From Rutpela maculata (Eukaryota; Arthropoda; Insecta; Coleoptera; Cerambycidae): a stretch of 64,000 nt of DNA. The notes under the pieces are model-generated. The model was not told where the DNA came from. It searched no databases and saw nothing but the letters and a program-made list of their open reading frames with translations. Numbering within the stretch: position 1 is the stretch's first letter; every line of letters begins with the position of its first letter. Of this stretch, positions 33,228 to 43,954 are shown one piece after another. Made by a program: the position numbers and the translations under genes. Location of the stretch: contig OW386289.2 of NCBI GenBank assembly GCA_936432065.2, forward strand, positions 163,679,348-163,743,347. Direction: 5' to 3'.

Positions 33228-33275
33228 GATGGCTGAGTGCTTAAGGCGTCGTCTTTTCGATATAAGACACACCCT
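33228..33275 (+). repeat. tRNA-like A-box segment (Ser/Leu-like)
   Basis: Reads TGATGGCTGAGTGCTTAAGGC, a type-2 tRNA 5' half with A-box, then a stem-like GTCGTCTTTTCGATATAAGAC. A B-box-like TTGTTCGAATGG follows only at about 33752, after an inserted MITE. A SINE-like or tRNA pseudogene relic. Confidence 0.4.
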
Positions 33276-33348
33276 ACCATACCAGGCGTTGCCTATCTTC
33301 CGGCAACCTCCCTAGCCACACCTTCCCTCTACCATAACCTATGTCTAC

Positions 33349-33504
33349 CAGTGGCGGCTCGTCAGGGGAGGCAGGGGAGGCTGAGCCTCCCTTTGGAAGA
33401 AGCAGCATATCTTCCAAATTAATACCTTTTACTTGTAGAAATTTCTCTAATTGTCTTTCAAAATATCAAGCCTCCTCTGCAGACAATATCACGAGCCGCC
33501 ACTG
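33349..33504. mobile_element. 156-bp hAT MITE with 8-bp target duplication
   Basis: Ends CAGTGGCGGCTCGT / ACGAGCCGCCACTG, flanked exactly by ATGTCTAC at 33341-33348 and 33505-33512. An 8-bp duplication plus CAGTGGCGG ends identify a hAT-derived MITE. This is the innermost element of the four-deep nest. Confidence 0.9.
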
Positions 33505-34712
33505 ATGTCTACCCTACCCTTTATATTTCGCCAACTTCACATCTTTAACCCCTTTCCACCTTGTTATGTTTGTACAATTTTGTTCCTTTATCTTTTTTGT
33601 TCTTTTTGTCCTTTTTTTGTATTTCCAAATTCCCTCTAGGCTGATAACATCCTATAAATCTAAACTTTTTAAATCATATAACTTTTAACCTCTACCTTCC
33701 TCGACGGCGGTCAGACCACGAGGTCGTCATTTGTTCGAATGGGTTTTTTCGTTAACTCTGTTTTCCCGTATCAACAATCAAAATTTTCCAAAAGTGCGTT
33801 TGCCTAGTGAGTTTTTAGTTATTTATAGTGTATTTTAATTAGTTTTAGGCCCATGTGGGCACATGTTTTTTCATTTTCAATTAGTTCTTAAGTCTGCCTG
33901 TGGCAGACAGGAGTTTCTATTTCTATTCCCAATTTAATTACCGTTAAACCGAACCGGAGCCGCCCCGCCCAGCCCCACACTTACCACGACGATGCACGCC
34001 GTGATTGTTGGGCTGGCTCCGGGACGGGATCCGGCGAGGCGCATTTATGTTCGTTAAACACGTAATAAATTTGTTTTGTTGTTGTTGTTGTCTTCCGAGT
34101 CATGAGGTCGGCGGTTCGGTCCCTGCTCACTGCGTTTTTTTTTATTGCGAAAAAAATTTTAGTTGTTTTTTTTTTAAGGTAATAATTGCTTATTGGTTTT
34201 TTTCAATTTTAGGTCTGTTTTAGACCATTAAATATTCTATTTATGTTGTAGATGACGATATTACACCTTTACCGTTTTTTCTCCAACACGCTTCCCAGGT
34301 TTGTATAAGTACCTCAACTTAAAACTTTAATTCTTAAAATAGTTGACTCCTGACTTCCCCTCCACCGCTCATCAAATTTGAGATAAGGAAAATTTTTTTT
34401 CGGATTTCTCCCTCTCTGCTCTTCAATTTCGAGATCTGGGGAAAATATATTTTTTTTAACGAACCGCCACTAATACTAATTAATGCAATAATTATGTTCA
34501 ACAACTACTTGTACTTCTCAGGTGACACTGGTGACAGTTTAATTAAATTAAATAAGTTCTTCTTAATAATTATAAATAAATAAAAATACTAGTAACTCGA
34601 AGCGAGAACCTGAAAGATTTTCATATATTTTAAATAAGGCAAGAAATTCAATTTCACATAATAAAGACTTCATTCACCACAATAAATACTGCTTTTAGCA
34701 TCCGAAATAGCA

Positions 34713-34802
34713 GTCGCCAAGATAGCTCAGTTGGTTGGAGCGTCAGTACTGTAATACGGACAACGGGAGACATGTAGGTTCGAATCCTACGGACCGCAAT
34801 TG
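34713..34802 (+). repeat. tRNA-derived SINE-like unit (Tyr-like)
   Basis: D-arm GCTCAGTTGGTTGGAGC, a CTGTAA-type anticodon loop and a perfect T-arm GTAGG-TTCGAAT-CCTAC are present. The acceptor arms do not pair and the middle is too long for a normal tRNA. Copy B at 49.7 kb lacks this unit, so it is either an insertion in copy A or a loss from copy B. Confidence 0.55.
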
Positions 34803-35592
34803 GTAAAGGTACGTAAAAATGAATTTAATAACTTAATAAACATTATAATTTGCAGGCAACCCTTGTGAGAAAAAGTTGGAGTGATGGTAAACAATATTAG
34901 ATATGTAAATGTAAATAAAATTACGGATGGCTAACAAACAAATTCATTAGAATAAAACTTATTTATGCATTAATTATTTTATTTTTATCAAGTAGATTAC
35001 TAACTAGTAGTTTTATATGTTCCTATTACTAAAAACCTGTGAGGGGATTACCAAATATAACCTGAAAAAGACGTCATTCGTCTGAGACATTAGGAAGTCA
35101 TTTTCACGTTTCATTTACGTCATCTAACTCGTCATTTCTCGTCACTCCTGACCATTTTTTCACGTCATTTTCACGTGCCTTTGCTACCTGGGCAAGCAGC
35201 CGGTGCCAGCGGCACACTATTGGAGCGGGCCACCGGGATTCGTCCCGGTATCCCGGTGGGCCAGTCCGCCCCTGGGTGGTCCATAAGAAGGGTGGCTACT
35301 CAGTATGGACTAGATAAAAGCACTGTTCTACGAGTTTTAGTATAGTTGTATTTATTTTTATGTTCATTTTAATTAAACGTCAACGTCATCTTTAACCTAA
35401 TCTCAAAATTATCCGTTCACACAGCCAAAATTTTGCAAAATCGTTGTTACTTAATTTTGAATGTGTACGCGAAAGTTTTGAAAGCAAGTGTACTTACCAC
35501 ACGTCAATCTTGCACACATCTACATCATAGATAAGAGATTTATATAGGATAATCTACATCCAACGAGGTCTATTATGTCGCTGTCTACATCC

Positions 35593-35745
35593 GAGAGTTT
35601 CGCATCTCACCAGATGAGCCATCAGATGGCATTAGAGATGGTGCTGAATGAATTTTCTTCGCAACAGGTCCAAACTGTTCCGAAAAGTACCATCTCTAAT
35701 GCCATCTGATGGCTCATCTGTGGTGAGATGCGAAACTCTCGGCAT
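35593..35745. repeat. ~150-bp hairpin element upstream of the 752-residue gene
   Basis: Arms of about 50 bp (35593-35640 and 35690-35742) are near-perfect inverses, CCGAGAGTTTCGCATCTCAC against GTGAGATGCGAAACTCTCGG, around a 50-bp loop. It lies about 340 bp before the start codon at 36085. Either a small MITE or a promoter structure. Confidence 0.85.
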
Positions 35746-36084
35746 CATTTGTCACTTGTAATTCGTCCGTTAGTCAGAAATCAGTAATCTGTGGTCAGAA
35801 ATGTAGAAGAGGAAGAAGAAGTGAAGAAGAATAAGAAGATAAGGAAATAAAAATAAAGATATGTCAATAATGATCAAGGGTAATGGTAATGTTTAATAAT
35901 TAAAAACGTATATTCTCTAACAAAATATATTCAAAGGTTTTATAGTTATGCCACTACTTTTCAAGTCGTTAAAAACCCTCACAGTGCTTTAAAAGTGTGT
36001 TGTTATTTTAATGGTTAAATAAATTCCCGCCAAAGTTGTGTTTACATCATCTAGTTTGTATATTTTCGAAAAAATTAAAAAACA

Positions 36085-38343
36085 ATGGCTAAAAGTAAGG
36101 CAGGTACGATTTTAAAAGAGAAAGACCGCATTAGCTCTAATCTGAATACTTTAAATCATGCAACACTCGAGCAGAAATATAAAAAAAGAAGTGATTCACC
36201 TAGAAAATCGCAAATAAATGGGGTACCGTCCAAGAAGTCCACTTCTCCATTTAGTCCAACCACTAAGAAAAGTAGAAAAAAAAGACAAGTATCACAAAGT
36301 AACAAGATAGATATTTGGCTAAATAAGAGCGGAGAAGAGAAACGATGTAAATTTAGCAGTAAATCTAGTGAGCTCTCTATGACAGAAGCTAAAACAGACA
36401 GACGTGAAAAGGAAAATTTGAGTAATGAAGGTAGGCAGATAGAATTTAAAGAGAATAAGCTCTCCACAAAATCAGTTTCCCCAAAAACATCTATTAAAGA
36501 TATGCCTTCACAGACTGAAACAAATAGTAGTACGAAACATAGCCTAAAGGTGGCAAGTCAGAATCCTAGTAGAATTGATAAATCTTCAAGGAAGAGGTCT
36601 GAAAGAGAAAGTAAGTCAGAGACTAAAGCAGACAGATGTGAAAAAGAAAATCTGAATAATGAAGGTAGGCAGATAGAATTTAAAAAGGATAAGCTCTCCA
36701 CAAAATCAGTTTCCCCAAGAACATCTATTAAAGCTATGCCTTCACAGACTGAAACAAATAGTAGTACAAAACATAACTTAAAAGAAGTAAGTCAAAATTC
36801 TAGTAAAAGTGATAAATCTTCAAGGAAGAGGTCTGAAAGAGAAAGTAAAAATGCCAAAGTAAAATCACATTCAGGTATTTGTAAGGCACACAGCTTGAGG
36901 TTGAGTAATGCATTCATTGATTCGTTCATTCAAAAAGATTTAGATAGCTTTATAAATAAGGAAGATAAGCATAATAAACCTAAGAGAGATAATAGAAAAT
37001 TGCAGCCAGCTGCGGGTTGTTCATCAAGTGGTAGAACATCTAGAAGAGAGGACAGCCATAAAGAAATTTCTAATAGCAATAAAGAACCGACAAGAGAGAA
37101 AAGTAGGTCTAAAATCGAAGTTGAAAAATCATTGGGAAAACACGAGAATTTAAATAAGTCTTCAGATAGTTCCATAAAGAAAACATACAAGCAAAATAAA
37201 AACCCGGAGAATGATAAAAACATGGATAAATCTAAAGAAATTTCTAATAGCAATAAAGAACCGACAAGAAAGAAAAGTAGGTCTAAAGCTATAAAAACGG
37301 ATAGTGTTTGGCTTAGTAAAAACGGAGGGCATAAAGATAAACTTAAAGATAAAAACCGAGGTAGAAACAAACATAAAGATAAAGATCAAGATAAAGATAA
37401 ACATAGAGACAAAACTGAAACAAAATATGATAAACTACCCATTAAAATCAGTTACAGTCGAAGCACAGAAAACCTTGATGAAAAAAGTAAATCAAGAAAA
37501 ATAAGTGGGTCTAAAACAGAAAGTAGCGTTAGAAATTCACGTGATAAACAAGAAAATCTTGATAAGAAAACCAGATCTTCAAGAAAGAGGAGCAGATCTA
37601 AAACAAAGCAGGATTGTCATGCAAGTAAATCATTTAAGGGCCAGGAGAAGTTAGACAGCTACTTAATAAAAAATTTGAAACCTGTTAACAAGCGAAAATT
37701 TAGTAGATCTGATTCAAATGACAGCTGTGAGCTTCCTTCCTTTAAAAATGTTACCAAGAAACCAAAGCGAGCCAAAAAAGATGAATTTTTCAAAAAATAT
37801 GGCATATCTATACCGTCAGTGGAGGAAATCCTCAAAGAAAAAAAAGATTTGGAAAAATACAGGCAAAGAATTCTATCTCTTGAAAAACTAGAGGACAGAT
37901 CTTTCGAATTACCTTTTTCAGTTAAAGATCTTACCAGAACCCAAGAAACTTATAATGACGAAGATGTTCTGGATTGTAAACATTTGTCATTGGATGAGAT
38001 TACAGCAGGTTTCAAAAAGAACCTAACGCACATTTCTGCTATTTTCCATGGCAAACAATTCAACGAAAGGCATGATAGGTACTTTAATAACAATAACACA
38101 AATTGTGCGCTTACTGTTAAAAACTTATTTTACAATACAAGTATGATTGTGTTTGATTTCGATCAGAAGGAACATATGATATCGTTGTTGAAAGACGAAT
38201 TCGATCCTGAGGATAAATGGACTCCATATTTTTTCCAAGTGCTCTTACCGGAGTTATGCATGAAAATATTTATGGACGCCCACAGTATGACATATGATGA
38301 AGCAGTGAAATATTTAGACACTAGACCTATCGTAGACGACTAA
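36085..38343 (+). CDS. 752-residue Lys/Ser-rich protein of unknown family
   Basis: An uninterrupted single-exon frame, with the start chosen at ATG 36085 (context AACAATGGC). No family was recognised. Residues 1-560 are low-complexity, highly basic and Ser-rich with several nuclear-localisation-like clusters (KKSRKKRQ, SSRKRSERESK twice, SSRKRSRSK, KKPKRAKKDE). There is a tandem duplication of a 78-residue unit (about 100-177 and 178-255) and an 18-residue repeat starting KEISNSNKEPTR (325 and 384). A short motif of type [IL]D-x-[WFY]-[LI]-x-K recurs four times. Residues 565-752 look globular, with a predicted helix around EEILKEKKDLEKYRQRI and a hydrophobic, conserved-looking end. Probably nuclear; the role is unknown. 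The lack of introns could mean a retrocopy or simply a compact gene. Confidence 0.8.
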   Translation: MAKSKAGTILKEKDRISSNLNTLNHATLEQKYKKRSDSPRKSQINGVPSKKSTSPFSPTTKKSRKKRQVSQSNKIDIWLNKSGEEKRCKFSSKSSELSMTEAKTDRREKENLSNEGRQIEFKENKLSTKSVSPKTSIKDMPSQTETNSSTKHSLKVASQNPSRIDKSSRKRSERESKSETKADRCEKENLNNEGRQIEFKKDKLSTKSVSPRTSIKAMPSQTETNSSTKHNLKEVSQNSSKSDKSSRKRSERESKNAKVKSHSGICKAHSLRLSNAFIDSFIQKDLDSFINKEDKHNKPKRDNRKLQPAAGCSSSGRTSRREDSHKEISNSNKEPTREKSRSKIEVEKSLGKHENLNKSSDSSIKKTYKQNKNPENDKNMDKSKEISNSNKEPTRKKSRSKAIKTDSVWLSKNGGHKDKLKDKNRGRNKHKDKDQDKDKHRDKTETKYDKLPIKISYSRSTENLDEKSKSRKISGSKTESSVRNSRDKQENLDKKTRSSRKRSRSKTKQDCHASKSFKGQEKLDSYLIKNLKPVNKRKFSRSDSNDSCELPSFKNVTKKPKRAKKDEFFKKYGISIPSVEEILKEKKDLEKYRQRILSLEKLEDRSFELPFSVKDLTRTQETYNDEDVLDCKHLSLDEITAGFKKNLTHISAIFHGKQFNERHDRYFNNNNTNCALTVKNLFYNTSMIVFDFDQKEHMISLLKDEFDPEDKWTPYFFQVLLPELCMKIFMDAHSMTYDEAVKYLDTRPIVDD

Positions 38344-38615
38344 GACACTTTGTTTTATGGTGAAATAATTATTCATATTGTCTAATTTATTGATTTTAAA
38401 TGTGGTGTAGAATGTCACAAATACATGCATATATATATTTGTAAAAATGTGTAAATTACGTTTCAAACGTTGTACAAATTAATTGTTTTATGTTTATAAT
38501 AGTTTTTGTTGTTGAAATTTGTGTAAAATATTTTTTCTGTATGTACCTACTGAAACACGGCTATAAAAGCTGATGAGCTGATGCCAAAATCTGTATTTAG
38601 ACGCTAAAGAAATTA

Positions 38616-38621
38616 AATAAA
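38616..38621 (+). terminator. possible polyadenylation signal for the 752-residue gene
   Basis: AATAAA about 270 bp downstream of the stop codon at 38341-38343. It is the nearest clear hexamer I saw. Confidence 0.45.
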
Positions 38622-38989
38622 ATAGCTATTAGTTACTTTCATCATATAAATATTTCATGCTTAGTCATAACAAAATTGTCTACACAATGAAAGTAGCTAA
38701 TACTGACTATATATGCGAATAGTAGCTAAAAAGTAGTAAAAGCTAAATTTAGTTACCGTCATTATGTAAACAGTTATAATAGTCCGCAGTACATCGTCCT
38801 TTTTTTTTAATGATTAGTAACAGGCTGAATTTTCATAAATAGCTTCGTTTTGACGAGACGTCTAACTTTTCTCTCTGCGAAAATTCTCGGTAGTTGGGAG
38901 CTAATAGCAAAAATTATTTTTTCTATTTCACGTTGTAATTCTTCTCCCCATGCCTAGCCCGTGACTGCACACACGGTATTATCAATATA

Positions 38990-40548
38990 ATAAAAGTGCA
39001 TTATTGAATTGACATATACAATTCAACAGGCCATTGACCGAGGTCCTTCAGCCTATATCTATAATATATTCAAAGTATCGACAATTAACATAGTAGGAAT
39101 TAAAATATCATTAATTAATGTAAGAAAAAAAAACTTTAATTTATTATTTCCCATAATGTTCTTGACATTACGTACTCTTCTTACACATAAGCTGTCCATT
39201 AACTCCTTATTATGTTCGTTCTGGAAGAATCTTGTTGACAGATTAGTTAATCTCTCTTCTATTGGTTGAATATTTGTCAGCTGATATAGCAGTTGGTTGG
39301 GAGGATTGTGTAGGGGATTATTGGACGGATTTTGGTTATCAGACGAAGGGCACTTGTTTCTGCTACCTTGAGTTTTTGTATCGCTGGGTTTTTACAGTTT
39401 TGGAAGATTACCTGGCCATACTCCAACATGGGTCTGCAGATCGTTTTGTATATCCTACTGGCAGTTTCGATTTTGATTCCTCCTTTTTTATACACAAGGC
39501 ATCTAAAGTGTTTTGCTCGTGAAATAATGTTTCTTTTAGTTTGTGCCATATGGCTATTAAAGTTGACTTTATGGTCGATAATTATTCCTAGATATTTGGT
39601 AGATGTTTTTGGGTAGAGCGTATGATTGTACATATTGAGCGTTGGGGAATTCGGGCCAGGGTTGTGATTGAAAATAATAAAAACGGACTTTGCTGGATTA
39701 GGTTTTAGTCTCCATTTGTTAAACCAATTTGTAGTGTGTTGTACCAGGTTTTGAAGGCTTTGTGTTGCTGTTGCTATAGAGGTATTATGAGATATGAGAG
39801 TCGTGTCATCGGCAAACGAGTATATAGGCACTGTGTGAAAAATGTTGGTCATCGTTGTAGGGGTGGTAATAGATATCTTCACAGAAAATATTGTATAGCA
39901 ATGGAGAGAGTGGCGAACCTTGCGGTAGACCTTGTTCTGGTGTGAACTCATGAGAATGAGGTTGAAACTTTGGACTTTTAGGTGGCGGTCTCTCAGAAAA
40001 CAGTCTACTAATAATATAAGGTACTTTGGACAGCCTAGCTTGTAAAGTTTGTAAATTATGCCTTTGTGCCATATGCTGTCAAATGCTTTTTCAATGTCAA
40101 TAAATAGAGCTGCAGTTTTTCCTCCATTCAGTTTGGTGGTTTCAATATTGTTGATTAGCGTAAAAAGTGGGTGTAGTGTGGAACATTTAGTTTTAAAACC
40201 GAATTGGTGTCTGGGGATGTGGTGTTCTACTCTTTCTTCTATTTTCTTTTTCAATATTTTTTCGAAGTTTTTTCCGATGACTGGTAGGAGCGTTATAGGT
40301 CTGAAATTGGTTGCCTTGGCACGGTCCGTGTTGGGTTTTGGTATTACGACAATAGTTCCAAGTTTCCATTCTTCCGGTATGTATTGGTTAGTTAGACAAA
40401 ATTCGTATATATTTATGATGTGCCGGTGTATTTGAAGGTCAAGTTGTTTTAAGATGTTTTTTGATATCATGTCATGACCTGGAGCAGTGCTTTTTCCCTG
40501 GTTTAGTATCTCGGAGCAATCATCTTCCTCGATGTTGTTATATTATAA
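38990..40548 (-). mobile_element. 5'-truncated non-LTR retrotransposon (second LINE family)
   Basis: A minus-strand LINE fragment beginning within the RT domain (APGHDMIS near 40480, on the 5' side) and running to the RT C-terminus. The 3' boundary is uncertain, between about 38800 and 39120. It is unlike the 20.7/29-kb family in its motifs. Confidence 0.7.
39277..40470 (-). pseudogene. Jockey-like reverse transcriptase fragment with compensating frameshifts
   Basis: Minus-strand RT with GTIVVIPKPNTDRAKATNFR, PITLLP, HQFGFKTKCST, the first Asp block AALFIDIEKAFDSIWH and the active site FADD, then a C-terminal region (TKYLGIIID, CRPMLEYG). Between about 39980 and 39840 the 397-codon frame reads nonsense, while the overlapping frame (39806-40072) holds the expected block GLPQGSPLSPLLYNIFCEDI. 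Two nearby indels therefore cancel, leaving the frame open but one core RT motif scrambled. The endonuclease is missing. Confidence 0.85.
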
Positions 40549-40549
40549 G

Positions 40550-42790
40550 TATTTTAGATTATGACATTTCCTAAAACTTTTGTTTACACAATTTTCATCC
40601 ACGGTGAACCCTTTCAAGACTACGGTAGCTCGACGTTTGAAAAATAATGAAATTTTTGAGCTGCCGTAATTTGTAAATTAGTAAAAAATAATTAGTAAAA
40701 AATAATTGTTCAAACAAAACTAGTAGAAAATTTTATAATTTACAATATTGATAATAGCTACTTGCTACTACGTAGTAGCAATGACAACAGAGATAATTGC
40801 AAAAATCTGCAGTGTAAATTTTCACATTTTTGGGAGAGCGTATTTTGACATGGGGGCTGTACGGTAACGATATTTTTGTGAAAAACATTAATTAATGAGT
40901 CATGACAACCTACATTATAAAAACAAAAAATTCCTTGAAGGAATTATGCACTGGTCAAATTACAGATTGATTGTACTATGACTATACATGTAAAGGCATA
41001 AAGTCTGCCACTGTCATATACTGACACAAACTCCAAACAAAAATTTACTATTAAATCTCTTGTTTAAGGAAATGTCAATTTTAGTTTAATTTGGAATTTT
41101 TTTAACTAATATATTACGTGAATATTTTTAAATTACAAAGGTATATTTTTTACTATTCTGTATTTTGTATAATTGTATTTTCTTTGAAGCGTGTCTGTCA
41201 CATTTTTATTAAGTGTTATTTTGATAGTAATTCGATAGAATTACTTCAACTCGTAGTAAAAATTATGAGCTAAATAATACAAGATGCACAATATGAATAA
41301 GACTTGGTATGAAAGTTCAACTAGCTTTTTTACAGGTTAAAAAGACAAATTCATTTACTTGTGCCAAATTATTTTTGCTCATATTTTTGAGAGCTGTATA
41401 AGGTATGAAACGATGTGAACTTTCTCAAATTCTAGCGAAGTTGGAAATTAAAGAAAAAAATTGATTAGGTAACGTGTAACATTAAGGCAGATTTTTCCAG
41501 TGTTGTTTTAACTGTAACTAAATTTACGTATGTATATATTTCCGTGATTAAAACTTTGAACACAAAATGTTTGTTTTAATAAAATACAGTGAAAACTGAT
41601 GCATAGCATAAATACATTTGTTTAAAAATTGATATGTGCCCAGCACACAATGGGTATATTGTTTATAATTTATTTCTGACATATATATGAAGGGTTTATT
41701 TTGAAAGTATATGCTAAAATTAAATAAATGAAAAGTATAAGAAAAATCCACAGAACAGTTTCAAAAGCATAATACTGGGTACGCCAAAACTCTTGACTAG
41801 AATCTATACTAGCCTCTCAAAAACCTCATATTTTTCAACATTTCTTTTTTATAAGAGCAACTGACATGAATGGAATTTCTAGCACATGGCACTCGTGTGA
41901 AACAACATCGAGGGTACAACTTTATCTTTCAGCCTGTGGGCACTTTAGACTAACAACTAACCCCTTGATAGCACTGAAGCTAGCTGGCTTTTTGTGAATT
42001 GTACCAACTAAGTTCAGCTTGATCTAAAATCAAAATCCATTGTAACAATCATGACCTTGGCTTTTGATCCTGGATCATTTATATTTTGTAAGCACTTATT
42101 TCATATTTTTGTTTATATTATTCTAAATTTAAACTTGTATTTTGGAAAGGGGCTTAGTTTAGATCTGTAGGTAAATAGATAATAATAATTTCAAACTCGT
42201 TTTTTGTGTACACACATCTTTTATGTCTAAAAATAAATAAAATAAGATCACCAGAAAGTGTGTGACATCAAGGAAGCGCAGCCAAAAATGTTGAAATAAT
42301 AAAAAAGCTTTTTAGATTTAACTAGCTCTTATAGAGGGGCCTAATTTTTGGAGTTGAACTATTTTTTAATTGTGATGGCCATGATAAATATTTTCGTAAT
42401 AAATTTGTCAACTTCCATTTCTTTCTAATAGTGTTATCTACTTGCCAAATATGAGCTTCATACACACACAAAAAGTGAGCTTTATAATGATGACAATATA
42501 TCTTTTTATTATATCTTGAACTATGGCGTTTTAGTGTATATTTCTTTAGCAGAGAATTGTAGACTGAGAGAGCGCTATTGCAATTTCCGGACCATGCAGG
42601 ATGTTCTCAGATCCTTTGATGCGAGCTAAGGTGTCTGCTTTTTCGTTACCCTAAATTCCATTCCAATTCACTGAGCAACATCCTTCATCTGCTTTTTCGT
42701 TGTATGCTTGGCCTGAACATTTTTCTGGTAGGATCGAGCATTTGCGGAATTATTTTGAAAAAACAAATTTTTTTGTACCATTCATTTCCA
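40550..42790. other. intergenic, nothing recognised
   Basis: About 2.2 kb of AT-rich sequence without a convincing reading frame, RNA gene or paired repeat. Confidence 0.45.
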
Positions 42791-43356
42791 TACTCCCCCA
42801 CACAGCACAGGATGACCCCACGACATCCTAAAATGATCCTGTATATCCGATAAATGGATTGTTCATTAGGGATGCAGATAGGAAGTTCAATGGTTATCCT
42901 TCGGTCCTAAATAACAGCCAGAATAGGGATATCCACTGGATAACCTATACGAATATCTTTAGGATAGCCTTTAGGGTTGTTGATGTCCTATATAAAACCT
43001 ATATATAGTGATAACCAAAGGCTATCAAGGGTCATTTAGGTCAACCTGTTGGGCTAATGTAGGTTCCAAATACATGATAATTCATAATTCACGTAGGGTA
43101 CAAATAAGAAATTTTTTATTTAGTTTATATTTACATTATATTTTCATCGTGGCAGAATGAATTTTATTAGTGGAAGACATTACTTATAAAATGTGATCAT
43201 AATAACAGCCAGAATAGGAATATCCACTGGATACGGTAAATAAAATACGGAATTTATATTATCAGCACAAATATATTAGCTCTTTATGTGACATAAAAAT
43301 AAGTATAAATAGTATGGTAATATATATCGCTGTTTTTCCGATAACTACTCATCTGC

Positions 43357-43680
43357 ATGAAGGGCTACAAACAAGGTAATAATGCCAATATCTTCATTGC
43401 AAATATAAACCCAAGTGCGACCAATACTTTGGGATTTACGTATGCCAGATTTCATCGTAAAATATTAATATCGTTTTCCAAACTACTTATCAGTCTAATT
43501 TTCTTATTAATCCAGGCGTTTTTTTTGAAAGGTCTTGCCCTCAACGATTTTGCTTGCAGTGAGTTATGTTGTGTATATATAACCAAAAATATATGTGTGT
43601 GTTATATATGTTGCATAAATATGATATGTGCATGTAATGTGTGTTGCATAAAGAGCCAGGGATGGAACTTCGGTTATTAA
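43357..43680 (+). other. open frame of doubtful coding value inside the element
   Basis: 107 codons starting at an ATG, with a hydrophobic middle and a Cys-rich end (CYICCINMICACNVCC). The Cys-rich end follows a TGTGT/ATATG-rich low-complexity stretch, so it is probably chance. No homolog is recognised. Confidence 0.15.
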
Positions 43681-43954
43681 GCGAGTTCATTGTAATCAAC
43701 AGGGCCGTACTCAGACCGGTTTTATCGGGTCATTTGTCCGGGGCCCGGCCCAATAAGAGGCCCTGCCCGGGCCTTCAAAAAAAATTTTAAATCCTGGCGG
43801 GCCCCTGTCAGGATTTTTATTTATTTTTAAGACGTTTATTTTTGAATCCTTTCCAAAATAAGTGGGCCCGGAATTTGAAAAAAAATTGTCAAGATCTCTG
43901 ACGGGCCCCTAAACTCAGTACCCCATGGGAGGGCCTGAATATAGATTAAGTATA

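Larger units (their letters stand above)
32734..35192. mobile_element. CCCAGGTAGCAA-ended element with ACGTCA words and tRNA-like modules (copy A)
   Basis: Termini CCCAGGTAGCAA / TTGCTACCTGGG enclose subterminal stretches packed with TGACGT/ACGTCA words (32755-32880 and 35080-35175). The interior at 33000-35020 matches 49436-50540 in inverse orientation, in blocks such as GCAAAATCTATCCGTTGCGTG and GTTTACCATCACTCC. Inside are tRNA-like boxes near 33228, 34100 and 34713-34800, and a nested hAT MITE. No transposase was recognised. Confidence 0.65.
32649..35274. mobile_element. hAT-like element with CAGGGGCGGACTG ends
   Basis: Starts CAGGGGCGGACTG and ends CAGTCCGCCCCTG, and is flanked by a 7-bp direct repeat GGTGGTC (32642-32648 and 35275-35281), near the 8 bp expected of hAT elements. 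It interrupts the helix-turn-helix frame described at 32587-35345. It has no transposase and hosts a further element. Confidence 0.7.
32587..35345 (+). pseudogene. transposase N-terminal helix-turn-helix, interrupted by a transposon
   Basis: ATG at 32587 starts MPRLTKQDKVLML, running into the target site of the hAT-like insertion. The same frame resumes after 35274 as IRRVATQYGLDKSTV and stops at TAG 35343-35345. The pattern (basic start, xxxW-S-I-R-R-V-A, K-S-T-V-x-R) is that of the DNA-binding region of Tc1/pogo-like transposases. Only about 40 codons exist, so it was truncated before the insertion. Confidence 0.6.
32489..35503 (+). mobile_element. outermost of four nested DNA transposons (HTH-bearing, Tc1-like)
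   Basis: Inverted repeats at 32489-32526 and 35466-35503 (GTACACTTGCTTTC, then AAAACTTTCGCGTACAC) enclose about 440 bp of own sequence once the insertion at 32649-35274 is ignored. Joining across that insertion gives a short helix-turn-helix reading like the start of a Tc1/pogo-type transposase. This is a deletion derivative with no DDE domain. Confidence 0.65.

Noticed and set aside
34713..34802. Functional tRNA gene
   Set aside because: D- and T-arms are good, but acceptor arms do not pair and the middle is too long. It fits a SINE-like unit inside a transposon.
36156..37504. Leu/Phe-rich frames antisense to, and a Lys-rich frame overlapping, the 752-residue gene
   Set aside because: They are shadows of the Lys/Ser-rich coding sequence.
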